A stretch of DNA of 64,000 bases from assembly GCF_015160855.1 (NCBI RefSeq), contig NZ_CP063373.1, positions 4,960,001 through 5,024,000 of the forward strand, read 5' to 3'. Every line of letters begins with the position of its first letter. Positions within the stretch are counted from its first letter, which is position 1. Under the pieces are notes generated by a model, which was given only the letters and a program-made list of their open reading frames with translations, did not search any database and was not told where the DNA came from. This document shows positions 44,556 through 53,285 of this stretch, one piece after another. This stretch comes from Streptomyces ferrugineus (GTDB taxonomy: Bacteria; Actinomycetota; Actinomycetes; Streptomycetales; Streptomycetaceae). The position numbers and the translations under genes were made by a program.

Positions 44556-45575
44556 GTGGGGAATGACAGCGCCTACTGGGACTGGCGGGACGAACAGCTG
44601 AAAGCCGAAACCCGTGCCACGGGCGGAGAACCCTGCCGGGTCTGCGGAGAGCCGGTTTCAGCCCGGGCGCACTGGAAACACCGTGACCGGCACGTGTGCT
44701 CGCCGCGCTGCAATCTGACCCTCAATCGGCGGCTCACCCGGCGCATCGAGCGCGGGGAGATCACCCGGCCGCCCGTCTTCTCCCCCGATCCTCAACCGCT
44801 GCGGCCCGCCAGGGCTTTCCGGACCCGGCCGGCCGGAGCTCCCTTCCCTTATGAGGTTCAGGGTTACTCCCCCAAGCCGGGCGACATGGTCGAGCGGCAC
44901 GGTTTTGTGGTCACCGTCCACCGGGCCGTGGACTTGCCGGAGCACGTCATCCCCCGGCAGGTGAAGCCTCATTCGGGCGGCAGCTGGGAGCTGGAGCGGG
45001 TGGCGCTGTCGTTGCACATGCAGACCGGCTCGGCGTTCTACTACCTCACCGATGACACGTGGACCCCCACGTCCTTGGTGTTCGGGGCCTTTCTGGGGCT
45101 GAAGCAACTGCCGGACACCTTCGCCTCCTTCGAGGCCGAGGGCGAAACCTGGCGCTGGTACACGGAGATCGTCCGTGATGTGGACGAGACGGGCCACGAG
45201 TACACGTGGACGGCGTTCGTGTGCGGGAAGCAGTCCGTGCCGCGGATGTGGACACCGGCCTACGCGGCCCGTTCCGAGCGTCTGAAACGCGAATCGCGTG
45301 CCGCCGGCAGCTACGCCGCCAGGATGCGCAGGCTCGGGCTCGAGGCCGCCGTCGAGCGCATCGACCCCCTCGCCGTCTACGAACGGGACGGGTGGATCTG
45401 CCAGATCTGCACCAGCGCCGTCGACCGGGAACGCGACTGGCCCGACATGTGGTGCCCGACGCTGGATCACCGCGTCCCGCTGACTGCGGGCGGCGCACAC
45501 ACGGCGGACAACGTGCGGCTCGCGCACTGGATCTGCAACCTGCACAAGGGCGACTACTTCCCGGTCGAAGCGTGA
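44556..45575 (+). CDS. HNH endonuclease-like protein with N-terminal zinc finger
   Basis: A 339-residue protein from GTG 44556 with an A/G-rich site (CAAGGGGG) upstream. The N-terminus has CRVCGEPV..HWKHRDRHVCSPRC, a zinc-knuckle with two CxxC-like pairs and His. The C-terminal HNH domain (about 270-335) reads CQICTSAVD, then LDHRVPLTAGGAHTADNVRLAHWICNLHKGD, with catalytic DH, the N and the final H of a classical beta-beta-alpha-metal nuclease. The middle is unassigned. It could serve restriction, defence or element mobility. Confidence 0.85.
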   Translation: MGNDSAYWDWRDEQLKAETRATGGEPCRVCGEPVSARAHWKHRDRHVCSPRCNLTLNRRLTRRIERGEITRPPVFSPDPQPLRPARAFRTRPAGAPFPYEVQGYSPKPGDMVERHGFVVTVHRAVDLPEHVIPRQVKPHSGGSWELERVALSLHMQTGSAFYYLTDDTWTPTSLVFGAFLGLKQLPDTFASFEAEGETWRWYTEIVRDVDETGHEYTWTAFVCGKQSVPRMWTPAYAARSERLKRESRAAGSYAARMRRLGLEAAVERIDPLAVYERDGWICQICTSAVDRERDWPDMWCPTLDHRVPLTAGGAHTADNVRLAHWICNLHKGDYFPVEA

Positions 45576-45659
45576 AGACAACGGCCCGAGGGCGACTTCG
45601 GTCGCGGATCAGCATCCGGGTGCTCCTTGGCCGACCGTTGAGGTCCGCGGCGGTGCGGG

Positions 45660-47471
45660 TCAGGGCACCAGCGGATTGTCCCGGGTGAGCTCGATGGTGT
45701 GCATCTGGCGGCGCAGATGCGGAGGCAGGGAGGGCAGGTCGTTGTCGACGATGATGACCTGGTGCGGGCGTGCGTGCGGTGTGTGGCTGCGAGCACCGGC
45801 GATGTGATCGAGGAAGTGCGCGTAAAGGCGTGCGATCAGCTGCTGGTCCTCGTCGCCGTACCCGACGTTCTTGCGCGGCGAGTCGATGATCAGTAGGGAG
45901 GGAAGATCGGTGGCTCCGGTGACCAGCGCGTGGCTGAGGAACGTCATCCGGTAGGCCACGTTGATCGCGGTGCGGACGCCGTGGCCGACCTTGGTGAGTT
46001 TGCCCGCCCTGACCTTCGGCAGGAGCGAGTTGTGATCGATCCGTGCGCCGGGCTCGTTGGGCAGCGACAGCCCGTCGATGATGGCTGAGAACTGCTCCTC
46101 GATCTCGGCCAGGGTGGTCTGGCGTCCGGACAGGAGGTTCTTGCGCGTCTTGATGTCCTCGCGCACGCCGCGCAGTTCTTCTTCGGCCGTGCGCAGCGCC
46201 CGCTGCAGTTCGAGCAGCCGCCGATGCGGGTCGAGCTGCCGCTCAAGCATGCCGGTCCGGGTGCGGGCGCCGGCATGGGCGGCCGAGAGTTGTTCGATCT
46301 GTCCGGCCAGAGGCCCGATCTCCAGGCGGGTTCGCTCCTCCAGCTCCGCTCGTGCCTGGGCGAGAGCATCCTGGGCCTCACCGGCCGTCTTGGCCGCCTC
46401 GATTGCCCGCTGCTGGGCCGTGGCCAGCGCGGCTTCGGCTGCCTGCACCACTGCGTCCCGCACACCGGGATCCAGTTCAGACAGGCACAGAGCACAGGCC
46501 CCCTCGGGGACGACCCGGCCGGTCAGCGCCTGCCTGCAGGAGGGACAGTGCAGCACGGGGTCGGTGCCCGGCTGCTGCGCACGCTGGATGGCCCGCTGGG
46601 CCAAGGAGAGGGCGGCCTGGGCCGCTTTCTCCTCTTCCCGGGCCCGGGAGTGCGTTCCTTCCAGGGCGGCGACGCGCTGGCGCAGCGGATCGGCGAAGGT
46701 GGTCACGGCCCGCATGCGTCCCTTGAGTTCCTCCAGGGCCGTCAGCGTGTCCCGTTCTTCGCTCCGGGAGCGAGTCAGCTCCTCCTCCAGTTCCGCCGCG
46801 CTCCCGGTCAGGAATTCGCTGATCGTCTCGGTGCGGCGTTTGAACTGGCTCACGGTCTGGCCCAGGTCGTCGCGGCGGGCGGTGAGCACCCGCATCTCCG
46901 CGTCGATGAGCCCGAGCACGAGCTCGACGATCGTCTTGTAGGACTGTGCGGTGTTGGCCTGTCCGCGGACGGACTCCGTACCATCGACCATGTCCTGGGA
47001 AAGATAGTTCAAGGCGTAGAGCTGGGCGAAGGTAAGGCGGGCGCCGTTGCCGAGCAGTGCGACGGCGGTGGGTGGGGCAAACAGCTCGGACAGGCCCAGC
47101 AGGTCCAGCAGCGCCTCGCCCACGACGCGCCGGTCGCTGTCCGGCTGCGGAGTGACGTCGAGAAGTTCTTCGGCTTTTCCGTCGTAGGGGCTGATCAGTT
47201 CGACGGTTCCGGTGTCGGCGATCGTGGAGCGTCGCAAGGCGATGTCCATGCCTTCGATCCGCAGGTGCACCGTGACGGACGTCAGCCGCTCCGAGGGCAC
47301 CTGCCGCCAGTCCACTGGAAGACCCAGCGGGTACTTGATGCAGTCGACCAGTGTGGTCTTGCCTGTGTCGATGGGGCCATAGACACACACCACCGGATGG
47401 GCGAAGTCGAGGGTGCGTACCCCGCCAGTGGAGTTGATGACCACTTGCTTGACGAACAGATCCCGCGACAT
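45660..47471 (-). CDS. SMC/Rad50-like ATPase with zinc hook
   Basis: A 603-residue protein; ATG 47471 sits just before the P-loop domain. Walker A is GPIDTGKTT (about 32-40). Two coiled-coil arms rich in Glu, Arg and Ala surround a zinc hook, CPSC..CALC (about 309-328). The C-terminal head has LLIIDSPRKNVG as a Walker B-like motif with DS where DE is usual, and a D-loop-like end. It resembles the plasmid/defence branch of SMC-like ATPases rather than chromosomal SMC or RecN. DNA repair, anti-plasmid or anti-phage roles are possible. Confidence 0.8.
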   Translation of the reverse strand: MSRDLFVKQVVINSTGGVRTLDFAHPVVCVYGPIDTGKTTLVDCIKYPLGLPVDWRQVPSERLTSVTVHLRIEGMDIALRRSTIADTGTVELISPYDGKAEELLDVTPQPDSDRRVVGEALLDLLGLSELFAPPTAVALLGNGARLTFAQLYALNYLSQDMVDGTESVRGQANTAQSYKTIVELVLGLIDAEMRVLTARRDDLGQTVSQFKRRTETISEFLTGSAAELEEELTRSRSEERDTLTALEELKGRMRAVTTFADPLRQRVAALEGTHSRAREEEKAAQAALSLAQRAIQRAQQPGTDPVLHCPSCRQALTGRVVPEGACALCLSELDPGVRDAVVQAAEAALATAQQRAIEAAKTAGEAQDALAQARAELEERTRLEIGPLAGQIEQLSAAHAGARTRTGMLERQLDPHRRLLELQRALRTAEEELRGVREDIKTRKNLLSGRQTTLAEIEEQFSAIIDGLSLPNEPGARIDHNSLLPKVRAGKLTKVGHGVRTAINVAYRMTFLSHALVTGATDLPSLLIIDSPRKNVGYGDEDQQLIARLYAHFLDHIAGARSHTPHARPHQVIIVDNDLPSLPPHLRRQMHTIELTRDNPLVP

Positions 47472-47721
47472 GGGCTTCCTCCCACAGTTCACCGACACCG
47501 GAACAACGCAACGGCGCGCTGAAGGAACCGAGCACGACGGCCAGATCGCCAGAAGGGGTGAGCCAAGCCCGGCAGGCACCGGCCGGCGTTTCGCTCAGCC
47601 TCTCCCCTGCCACCTGAGCTCAGCCCCTGGGGTGCCGCAGACAGAGAGCCGTCTCAGGTGGGGCGGCCGGTGCGGGTGAACGGGCCGTAGGTGGGGCGTG
47701 CGGCGCGCTGTTCGGTGCTGG

Positions 47722-49287
47722 TCATCCAGGCTCGGCACAGGGCTGGGCCCGGGATGCGGCAGAAGTGGCTGGTGCTCGGTCCACCGCCGGGGTGGGGTGG
47801 GCATTCTGCTCGGTATGCACGGGCGTGCCGGGGGATCCATCGGGATGGTCGTGGATCCAGGACAGGCCGCCGATATCGAGTCGGTGGCGAGCGCGGGTGA
47901 CGGCGACGTAGGCGAGGCGGGCCTCGCTGTCGTCGATGGGGCCGGGTACTGGGCGGCCGGTGTCGTCGCGCTGATCGCTGTCCTTGGGCGGGGTGAAGTC
48001 GTCGGCGATCTTCACATGGGCCCATTCCCGGCCCTTGGCCTTGTGGGCGGTCGAGACGGTCACCTCGGCCTGACGTTCGGGGGCGAGTCGAGCGACGGCG
48101 GCCAGGATGGCGTCCGTACCGTGGGTGTCGACCAGGTCGACGAAGGGCCGCAGGTCGCGCCCGGCCGGGTCGTGGGCGGCATAGTCCTGCAGTTCGCCCC
48201 AGGAGGGGAACAGGACCAGTTCGGGGTGGGTGGTGCGGCGTCCTTCCTTGAGGTCCTGGGCGGCCAAAGCCAGAGCGCGCAGGCTGTCTCCTCCCCCGAC
48301 CAGCCCGACCCGGTGTCCGGCGGCCATCAGTTCCATGGCCTGGGCCATGGCGCCGACGTTGGTGCGGCACAGCACCGCGTCGGGCCGGAGGACCGGGCCG
48401 AGTTCGGTGGGTACCGCTGGGGTGCCGGTCAGCCGGATCGGGGCATCGGCGATGGCCAGCCAGCGGTTGGCCTCGTCGGCGAGCCGCGGGCCGAAGCGGA
48501 AGGACTGCGACAGGGCCAGCCGGGTGCCGTCGAAGCCCGTCATGACGTCTCTGGCACCGCGCCAGTGGTAGATGGCCTGGGCGGAGTCGCCCACCATCAC
48601 CAGCTGGGCGTGGCCGCGCTGGGCGAGGAAGACCTGTTCGACGACGGGGTTGGTGTCCTGGGCCTCGTCCAGCAGGAGGAAGTCGGTATCGATCGTCGGC
48701 CTCGTGAGGGCCCAGAGCTTGAGGTAGTGGTCGTGGTCGAAGCGGACCGAGCCGTCGTCCGGGTGCTGCAAGTCGGCCCAGGCCTTGTGGGCGAACGGCA
48801 CGATATGGGCGGCGAGTTGGGTGTGCAGGTCGCCGTCCTCCAGGCCGCGCAGGCGGGGGACGTGGTGGCGGGTGATGGCCTCGTCCGCGGTGTGGCAGAA
48901 GCGGGCCACGGTGCGCAGGGTCGCGTAGGAGAGGGCCTTCGGGGAGAGGTCGCGTTCGCCGATACGGACTGTTTTGGTGATGCCGAGGGCCTGTCCGGAC
49001 TGCCAGGCCGGACGGCGCGGCGCATTCAGGCGGGCCGTGTAGCGGTGGCCGACGGCGGCGTAGGCCAGGGCATGGGCGGTCTTGCACCGGACGCTTTTCG
49101 GGAAACGGACGGTGGCGTCCTGCGCGATGGCCCGGTTGTAGGCGAGGTAGCGGCCCCGGCGTGTGGTGCTGTGAGCGAGCAGGGCCAGGGTGGTGGTCTT
49201 GCCGGTCCCGGCACCGGCCTGCAGGGATACATGGTCACCTGTGTGGAAGGCGTCGGCTGCGGCGGTCTGTTCGTCGGTCGCTTTCAC
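47722..49287 (-). CDS. UvrD/Rep-type superfamily 1 helicase
   Basis: A 521-residue compact UvrD-like helicase: the Q-motif start TDEQTAAADAF, motif I GAGTGKTTT (about 24-32), motif II LLLDEAQDTNP (about 207), motif III GDSAQAIYHWRGA, motif IV QSFRFG, motif V STAHKAKGREW and motif VI YVAVTRARHRL. The 1B/2B inserts are short. ATG 49287 overlaps the previous gene's TGA (ATGA), so it is the last member of a coupled operon. It acts on DNA with 3'-5' polarity by family precedent. Confidence 0.92.
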   Translation of the reverse strand: MKATDEQTAAADAFHTGDHVSLQAGAGTGKTTTLALLAHSTTRRGRYLAYNRAIAQDATVRFPKSVRCKTAHALAYAAVGHRYTARLNAPRRPAWQSGQALGITKTVRIGERDLSPKALSYATLRTVARFCHTADEAITRHHVPRLRGLEDGDLHTQLAAHIVPFAHKAWADLQHPDDGSVRFDHDHYLKLWALTRPTIDTDFLLLDEAQDTNPVVEQVFLAQRGHAQLVMVGDSAQAIYHWRGARDVMTGFDGTRLALSQSFRFGPRLADEANRWLAIADAPIRLTGTPAVPTELGPVLRPDAVLCRTNVGAMAQAMELMAAGHRVGLVGGGDSLRALALAAQDLKEGRRTTHPELVLFPSWGELQDYAAHDPAGRDLRPFVDLVDTHGTDAILAAVARLAPERQAEVTVSTAHKAKGREWAHVKIADDFTPPKDSDQRDDTGRPVPGPIDDSEARLAYVAVTRARHRLDIGGLSWIHDHPDGSPGTPVHTEQNAHPTPAVDRAPATSAASRAQPCAEPG

Positions 49288-49766
49288 GGCTGTGACGCTC
49301 CGGGGTGGCGGCTGAGGGCACGTCCGACGGCCGTCAGCAGGTGAACGGATGTGGTGTGGGCCAGGAGTTCGCGTACGGCCCGGTCGAGGCGGTCGGCCTC
49401 GTCGCTGGTGTGGCGGGCCAGGGCGCGGTGCACGGCCAGTTGCAGGAAGCGTTCCGGAGATTGTCCCGTCTGGCCGGCGGAGTGACGGATGACAGCATGG
49501 AGGGCGGGCGGGAAGGCGACATTGAGCAGGACCTGACCGTCCGCGTCCGGGTAATGCGTGGTGATCACGTCGACGGGGAGCCGCGCACTGAGCCGGTGGC
49601 GCAGGCGGTGAGCGGCCCGGTGGGAGGTTCGGGCACGCACGAGGGTCATCAGGCGGGTGGCGTCATGGTTGGCCGCGAGCGGCAGCACGCAGGCGGCGGT
49701 GTGGAGTTCGGCTGGGGTGAGGGGCCGGGTGAGGGTGATTTCCAGTGCGTGGTGGGGCATCGTCAT
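49284..49766 (-). CDS. small hypothetical protein, second gene of the UvrD operon
   Basis: A 160-residue protein from ATG 49766 (GGGAGG upstream). It begins HALEITLTRPLTPAELHTAACVLPL. A central part, DVITTHYPDADGQVLLNVAFPPALHAVIRHSAGQTGQSPERFLQLAVHRALARH, looks like a short beta strand followed by ribbon-helix-helix-type helices. It overlaps both neighbours by four bases (ATGA). It could be a DNA-binding or regulatory subunit for the helicase; that is inferred only from the coupling. Confidence 0.6.
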   Translation of the reverse strand: MTMPHHALEITLTRPLTPAELHTAACVLPLAANHDATRLMTLVRARTSHRAAHRLRHRLSARLPVDVITTHYPDADGQVLLNVAFPPALHAVIRHSAGQTGQSPERFLQLAVHRALARHTSDEADRLDRAVRELLAHTTSVHLLTAVGRALSRHPGASQP

Positions 49767-50713
49767 GCCTCCCGCTGGCAGCTTGCCGCGGCGTGCGGGA
49801 GGCGGGTGTGGATGTGTTCTGCGTGCCGGAGGGGATCGAAGACCTGCCATCCGGCCAGTGCGAGATCGGCCGCACCGGGAGCCGTGGCATGGACGGGGCA
49901 GCGCTGAGTGCGCCAGCGCAATTGTTCGGGGTAGGGCAGGCGGCTGAGGTCGTAGACCGCCATCAGCATGCCGGGCAGGGCAAGCTGGCCGCGTTGCGGG
50001 CTGGCGGGCAGCAGCCTCCAGCGGCCTGCGGCGGTGCGGGAGGTGAGCAGGCGCTGGGAGCAGCGGCGGCGCTTGCGGGTCTGGGCCACGCACCGGATCT
50101 CCTCGAGCGGCCGGTCGGCGAGGTAGCGGCCCAGCAGCAACTGCACGACGGGCAGAGCGGGGTTTCCCTTCTCGGTGGAGCGTTCGCAGGTGGACACGGG
50201 CGGGGGCGGCGGGGTAAAGGCGCCGGTGTCGACAAGCCGGCGGGAGCGCACGGCGAGTTGGCGGCGCAGTTCCTCGATGTGCGAGCTCAGCTGGGCGGGG
50301 GCGGTGCGGTGCGGACACAGGACGGCGTGCGGGATGCGGCACCATGCGCTGCCGTCACTGTGTGGGTGGGCGATCCCGCAGCTCAGGTGCCAGCGGCAGG
50401 GGGCGGGGATGTGGGCGACGGGCAGTTCGGTGGGGTGCAGGGCGATGGGCCGCTGATCGGTGCGCTGGTAAAGGTCGATGCGGTTGCCGCACATGCGGCA
50501 GCGGCTGCAGTGGCCGGTGCGCAGCAGTCGGCTGGGGCTGGTTGCGGCCACTTGCAGCGGGCGGCGAATGTGTGGGGTGCGGGGGCTGCCGTCCCAGTGG
50601 TGGCCGGAAGCGGCGGAGTTGGGGCGCATGCCGGGACCGTGCCAGGCCGCGTGCCCTGAGGGTGGGTGGCGGCGGGTGGGGTCCCACGAGTGGCCGAACC
50701 GCGCCGAACACAT
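49763..50713 (-). CDS. DUF6083-type zinc-binding protein
   Basis: A 316-residue protein. The part RCRMCGNRIDLYQRTDQRPIALHP, CRWHLSCGIAHPHSDGSAWCRIPHAVLCP matches the Streptomyces DUF6083 family, with Cys/His arranged for zinc. The remainder has Arg-rich and Pro-rich linkers and RWRTQRCPVHATAPGAADLAL. The function is unknown. It is the first gene of the three-gene minus-strand operon (ATGA overlap downstream). ATG 50713 or an internal start near the Cys-rich block are both possible. Confidence 0.6.
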   Translation of the reverse strand: MCSARFGHSWDPTRRHPPSGHAAWHGPGMRPNSAASGHHWDGSPRTPHIRRPLQVAATSPSRLLRTGHCSRCRMCGNRIDLYQRTDQRPIALHPTELPVAHIPAPCRWHLSCGIAHPHSDGSAWCRIPHAVLCPHRTAPAQLSSHIEELRRQLAVRSRRLVDTGAFTPPPPPVSTCERSTEKGNPALPVVQLLLGRYLADRPLEEIRCVAQTRKRRRCSQRLLTSRTAAGRWRLLPASPQRGQLALPGMLMAVYDLSRLPYPEQLRWRTQRCPVHATAPGAADLALAGWQVFDPLRHAEHIHTRLPHAAASCQREA

Positions 50714-50785
50714 GCGCGCACATTCGCTTGCGTGTTTGATGGCTGCTCGCCGGTTCGGGTGATTCGCGTGCGGCGTGCGCCCGAG

Positions 50786-51049
50786 TCAGGAGTCCTTCGA
50801 CCCGGCCGGGGTGTGGTCCTCACAGAGAGTTCCCAGCAGGTCTTCGATCGGGACGTCGAAGATGTGGGCGAGAGTGTGCCAGGTGGTGATGGTGCCGGTG
50901 GTGCGGCCGTGTTCGAGGTCGATGAGGGTGCGCCGGGCCAGGCCGCTGCGCTCGGCGAGTTCATCGAAGGTCCACCCGCGCTCGCGCCTCAGCCGTGCGA
51001 GCGTGACGCGCAGCGCGGTGAGGTCGGGGTCGGGCGGCAAGATCGTCAC
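50786..51049 (-). CDS. XRE-family transcriptional regulator
   Basis: An 87-residue Cro/C1-type HTH protein: LRVTLARLRRERGWTFDELAERSGLARRTLIDLEHGRTTGTITTWHTLAHIFDV. The GTG at 51049 is preferred over the ATG at 51124, because a perfect operator palindrome (51085-51100) would otherwise lie inside the gene, and GGTGGGG precedes the GTG. It likely represses its own promoter and that of the divergent gene. It sits just upstream, on the same strand, of the DUF6083-UvrD operon (start 50713) and may control it. Confidence 0.8.
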   Translation of the reverse strand: MTILPPDPDLTALRVTLARLRRERGWTFDELAERSGLARRTLIDLEHGRTTGTITTWHTLAHIFDVPIEDLLGTLCEDHTPAGSKDS

Positions 51050-51213
51050 CCCACCATCCGACGGTGCAGGACCCTGCCCTGTCAGTGCAGACTTCTGCAC
51101 TATCTGCCGGAAGGTGAGTGACATTCGCGGTGCAGAAATCTGCACTACCGTGCGGGCGTCCCACACACCTGTGGCTGGGGCATGCGCACCGACAGACGGG
51201 AGGGCACGGGCCG
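51050..51213. promoter_or_regulatory. divergent promoter with two GTGCAGA-nn-TCTGCAC operators
   Basis: Two perfect 16-bp palindromes, GTGCAGACTTCTGCAC (51085-51100) and GTGCAGAAATCTGCAC (51130-51145), share identical arms and lie 45 bases apart centre to centre, about four helical turns. A weaker related half-site, GGTGCAGG, occurs at 51063. This arrangement favours cooperative binding, most simply by the adjacent XRE protein. Confidence 0.8.
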
Positions 51214-52245
51214 ATGAGGCTGGCCAGCGCGCACGCCGCGGTGCGGCGCATCTGGACGGTGGAACTGCGACCGCAGGCAGGCGGGCCGTCTCTGCTGTGT
51301 CCTCACTGCACCGCCCGAACGCCGTCCCTGCAGGCTTCTTCGGCTCGCTCGGCCGCCCTGACCCATCTGGCCCACCACGCCCGCACCGATGCACTGCCCC
51401 CGCACCTGCGCACCTGCCAGTGCCGGGAACGCGGCTGCTGCTGGCACCCACGCCACCGCGGCTGCGCCGGACCCGTCCTGCTCGCCCTCACCCGTGATCG
51501 CAGCGGCCGCACCTGGCGGCTGGCCGACACATGCGCGGCCTGCGCGGCGGCGACCAGCAACACCGCTGTCGTGCCGGACACCCTGCACAACCCGCACCCG
51601 GCAGACACGCCCGCCCGCACCCGCCGGCCGCAAGCCGACGACGAGCACAGGCAACGGGTCCGGGAGATGCTCACCTACCTGGCCTCCACCCTCCCCTGCA
51701 TCACCTCTCCCGCTGCCCGGCTGCTTGCCGTGCAGTGCGTCCTGCGCGCCGACAGACACGGACACGTCCGGCTGCCTGCCGGCCTGCTGCGCGGCATGCG
51801 CCTGCACCGGCGCCCGGAGCTGTGGCGGGAACTCGCACACGGCGGCTGGCTCGACCTGCCCGACCTTCGGGCGACGGGCCTGCGGGTGCGGCTGCTCGAC
51901 AACGCGGTGCTGGACCAGGCCCCGAGTCTGTGTGCCCGCAGGCGCGCTGCCCACTGGGCTCTGCAGCCCAGTCCGTTTGCCACGACTGCGGCGGAGCCAG
52001 CGGAACGGTTGGCCACCCTGGCGCTGGCGGTCTACACCGCCCGGGCCATTCCTGCTCCTGACCTGGCCACCATTGCCCGCTTGTGCGGGCACTCGCCCCA
52101 GCAGACCGGAGAACTTCTCGACCGGCTGGTGGCCCGAGGTTCTCTGTCAGCGTGGAGCCACCAGCGCGACACCGACGAGGTGCGCTGGCAGTTGGCCTCG
52201 TCTCCGCCTGGCATCCCCGGCGCTGCACACAGGTCTGCCCACTGA
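51214..52245 (+). CDS. zinc-finger/winged-helix hypothetical protein
   Basis: A 343-residue protein from ATG 51214 (GGGAGGG upstream). The N-terminal Cys/His region (LCPHCTARTP, CQCRERGCCWHPRHRGCAGP, CAACAAAT) suggests two or three zinc sites. The C-terminal about 70 residues, LATLALAVYTARAIPAPDLATIARLCGHSPQQTGELLDRLVARGSL, look like a winged helix. It is probably DNA-binding. It is expressed divergently from the XRE gene under the twin operators. No named family is recognised. Confidence 0.6.
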   Translation: MRLASAHAAVRRIWTVELRPQAGGPSLLCPHCTARTPSLQASSARSAALTHLAHHARTDALPPHLRTCQCRERGCCWHPRHRGCAGPVLLALTRDRSGRTWRLADTCAACAAATSNTAVVPDTLHNPHPADTPARTRRPQADDEHRQRVREMLTYLASTLPCITSPAARLLAVQCVLRADRHGHVRLPAGLLRGMRLHRRPELWRELAHGGWLDLPDLRATGLRVRLLDNAVLDQAPSLCARRRAAHWALQPSPFATTAAEPAERLATLALAVYTARAIPAPDLATIARLCGHSPQQTGELLDRLVARGSLSAWSHQRDTDEVRWQLASSPPGIPGAAHRSAH

Positions 52246-52376
52246 CCGCGGCCGGGCTTCGTGTCTGCTGGATTCGGGTGCGGCTCTCCTGAAGGGACCT
52301 CGTGAACAATGAGTTCGGCATTTCTGTCGCCGTTGCCCTCGCGACAACACCGCGCCTTGAGCCGCCGGGTGTCTTC

Positions 52377-52982
52377 CTACTCCTGGACGGCAGTCAGCAG
52401 GTCCGCTGTCGTCACGACCTTCGCAAAGCCGCCCCCGTGCAGGGAGGTCGCGGACGCCGTGGCCAGTTCGTCGGCCGACTGCCGCCAGCCGAACGGGCCC
52501 GTCAGGTCGAAGGTGTGCGTGGCGTCGAGCGGGAACAGCACCTGGTAGCCGAGGTTGCCACCCATCCGGGCCGTGGTCTCCGCGCACATGTTGGTCTGGA
52601 TCCCGGCCACCACGAACTGGGTGATCCCCGCCTCCTTGAACCAGGCGTCCAGGTCGGGAGTTCCATAGAACGCCGAGTTCACGGTCTTCGTGACGAGCAG
52701 TTCCGGCCCGCTGCCGAGGCCGCGCCGTGCCTGCACGTACTCCTTGAAGTCGTTGCCCTCGTAGCCGGGCCGCAGCGGTGATTCGAGCTTGAGTGAGTCA
52801 TGGCGTACGAAGACGACGGGCCGGTCCGTCTCCTGCCAGGCGGCGATCAGCACAGCGATGTTCTCATCGGCGGCCAGGTTGTTGCGCGGCCCCCAGAACG
52901 CCTCCTCATCGAAGCCCTTCTGGACGTCGACGACGACCAGTGCCGCGTTCCGCGCAATGCCCGTCTGCATGTCCGTAGGCAT
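52377..52982 (-). CDS. isochorismatase-family cysteine hydrolase
   Basis: A 201-residue hydrolase of the isochorismatase/nicotinamidase superfamily. The catalytic Asp is in ALVVVDVQKGF, the Lys in LLVTKTVNSAFYGT, the nucleophile Cys in AGIQTNMCAETTARMGGN, with the preceding hydrophobic strand FVVAGIQ. ATG 52982 is preferred: the frame further upstream encodes a transposase fragment, and AAAGGGA lies upstream of this ATG. The substrate is unknown; members cleave isochorismate, nicotinamide or other amides. Confidence 0.85.
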   Translation of the reverse strand: MPTDMQTGIARNAALVVVDVQKGFDEEAFWGPRNNLAADENIAVLIAAWQETDRPVVFVRHDSLKLESPLRPGYEGNDFKEYVQARRGLGSGPELLVTKTVNSAFYGTPDLDAWFKEAGITQFVVAGIQTNMCAETTARMGGNLGYQVLFPLDATHTFDLTGPFGWRQSADELATASATSLHGGGFAKVVTTADLLTAVQE

Positions 52983-52984
52983 GT

Positions 52985-53231
52985 CCAGGTCCCTTTCACC
53001 GGGCCTGCGGACCCGGCCCAACGGCTCCTCGCCGGCCTCCAACTCGTCCACGCCCTTGCGGACCGTCGTTTCGCTGACCTGGGCCGCCCGTGCGACCGCC
53101 CGAATACCACTGTGCCCCAGGATCCGGGCCTCGGCCCCCATCAACAGCCGCCGCTGCCGCTCGTCCAGATGCGGGAACAACACCCCGAACTTCACAGCGA
53201 GTTGCCCACGAACCTCATCGGAGACGCCCAT
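52985..53231 (-). pseudogene. ISAzo13-type transposase N-terminal fragment fused in frame
   Basis: About 80 residues (KFGVLFPHLDERQRRLLMGAEA, LGHSGIRAVARAAQVSETTVRKG) match the N-terminus of ISAzo13-family transposases, with an HTH. It runs without a stop into the isochorismatase-like hydrolase, so a chimeric 284-residue protein is theoretically readable from 53231. The catalytic transposase domain is absent. The fusion is probably accidental. Confidence 0.7.
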
Positions 53232-53285
53232 AGCAGACCAACGAGCCGAAGCACGCGAAGCAACACCTTGATTCTCTGCGAGCCC

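Noticed and set aside
47654..49087. 477-codon minus-strand frame overlapping the UvrD gene in another phase
   Set aside because: Low-complexity Arg/Pro/Gly translation; the UvrD frame has all helicase motifs.
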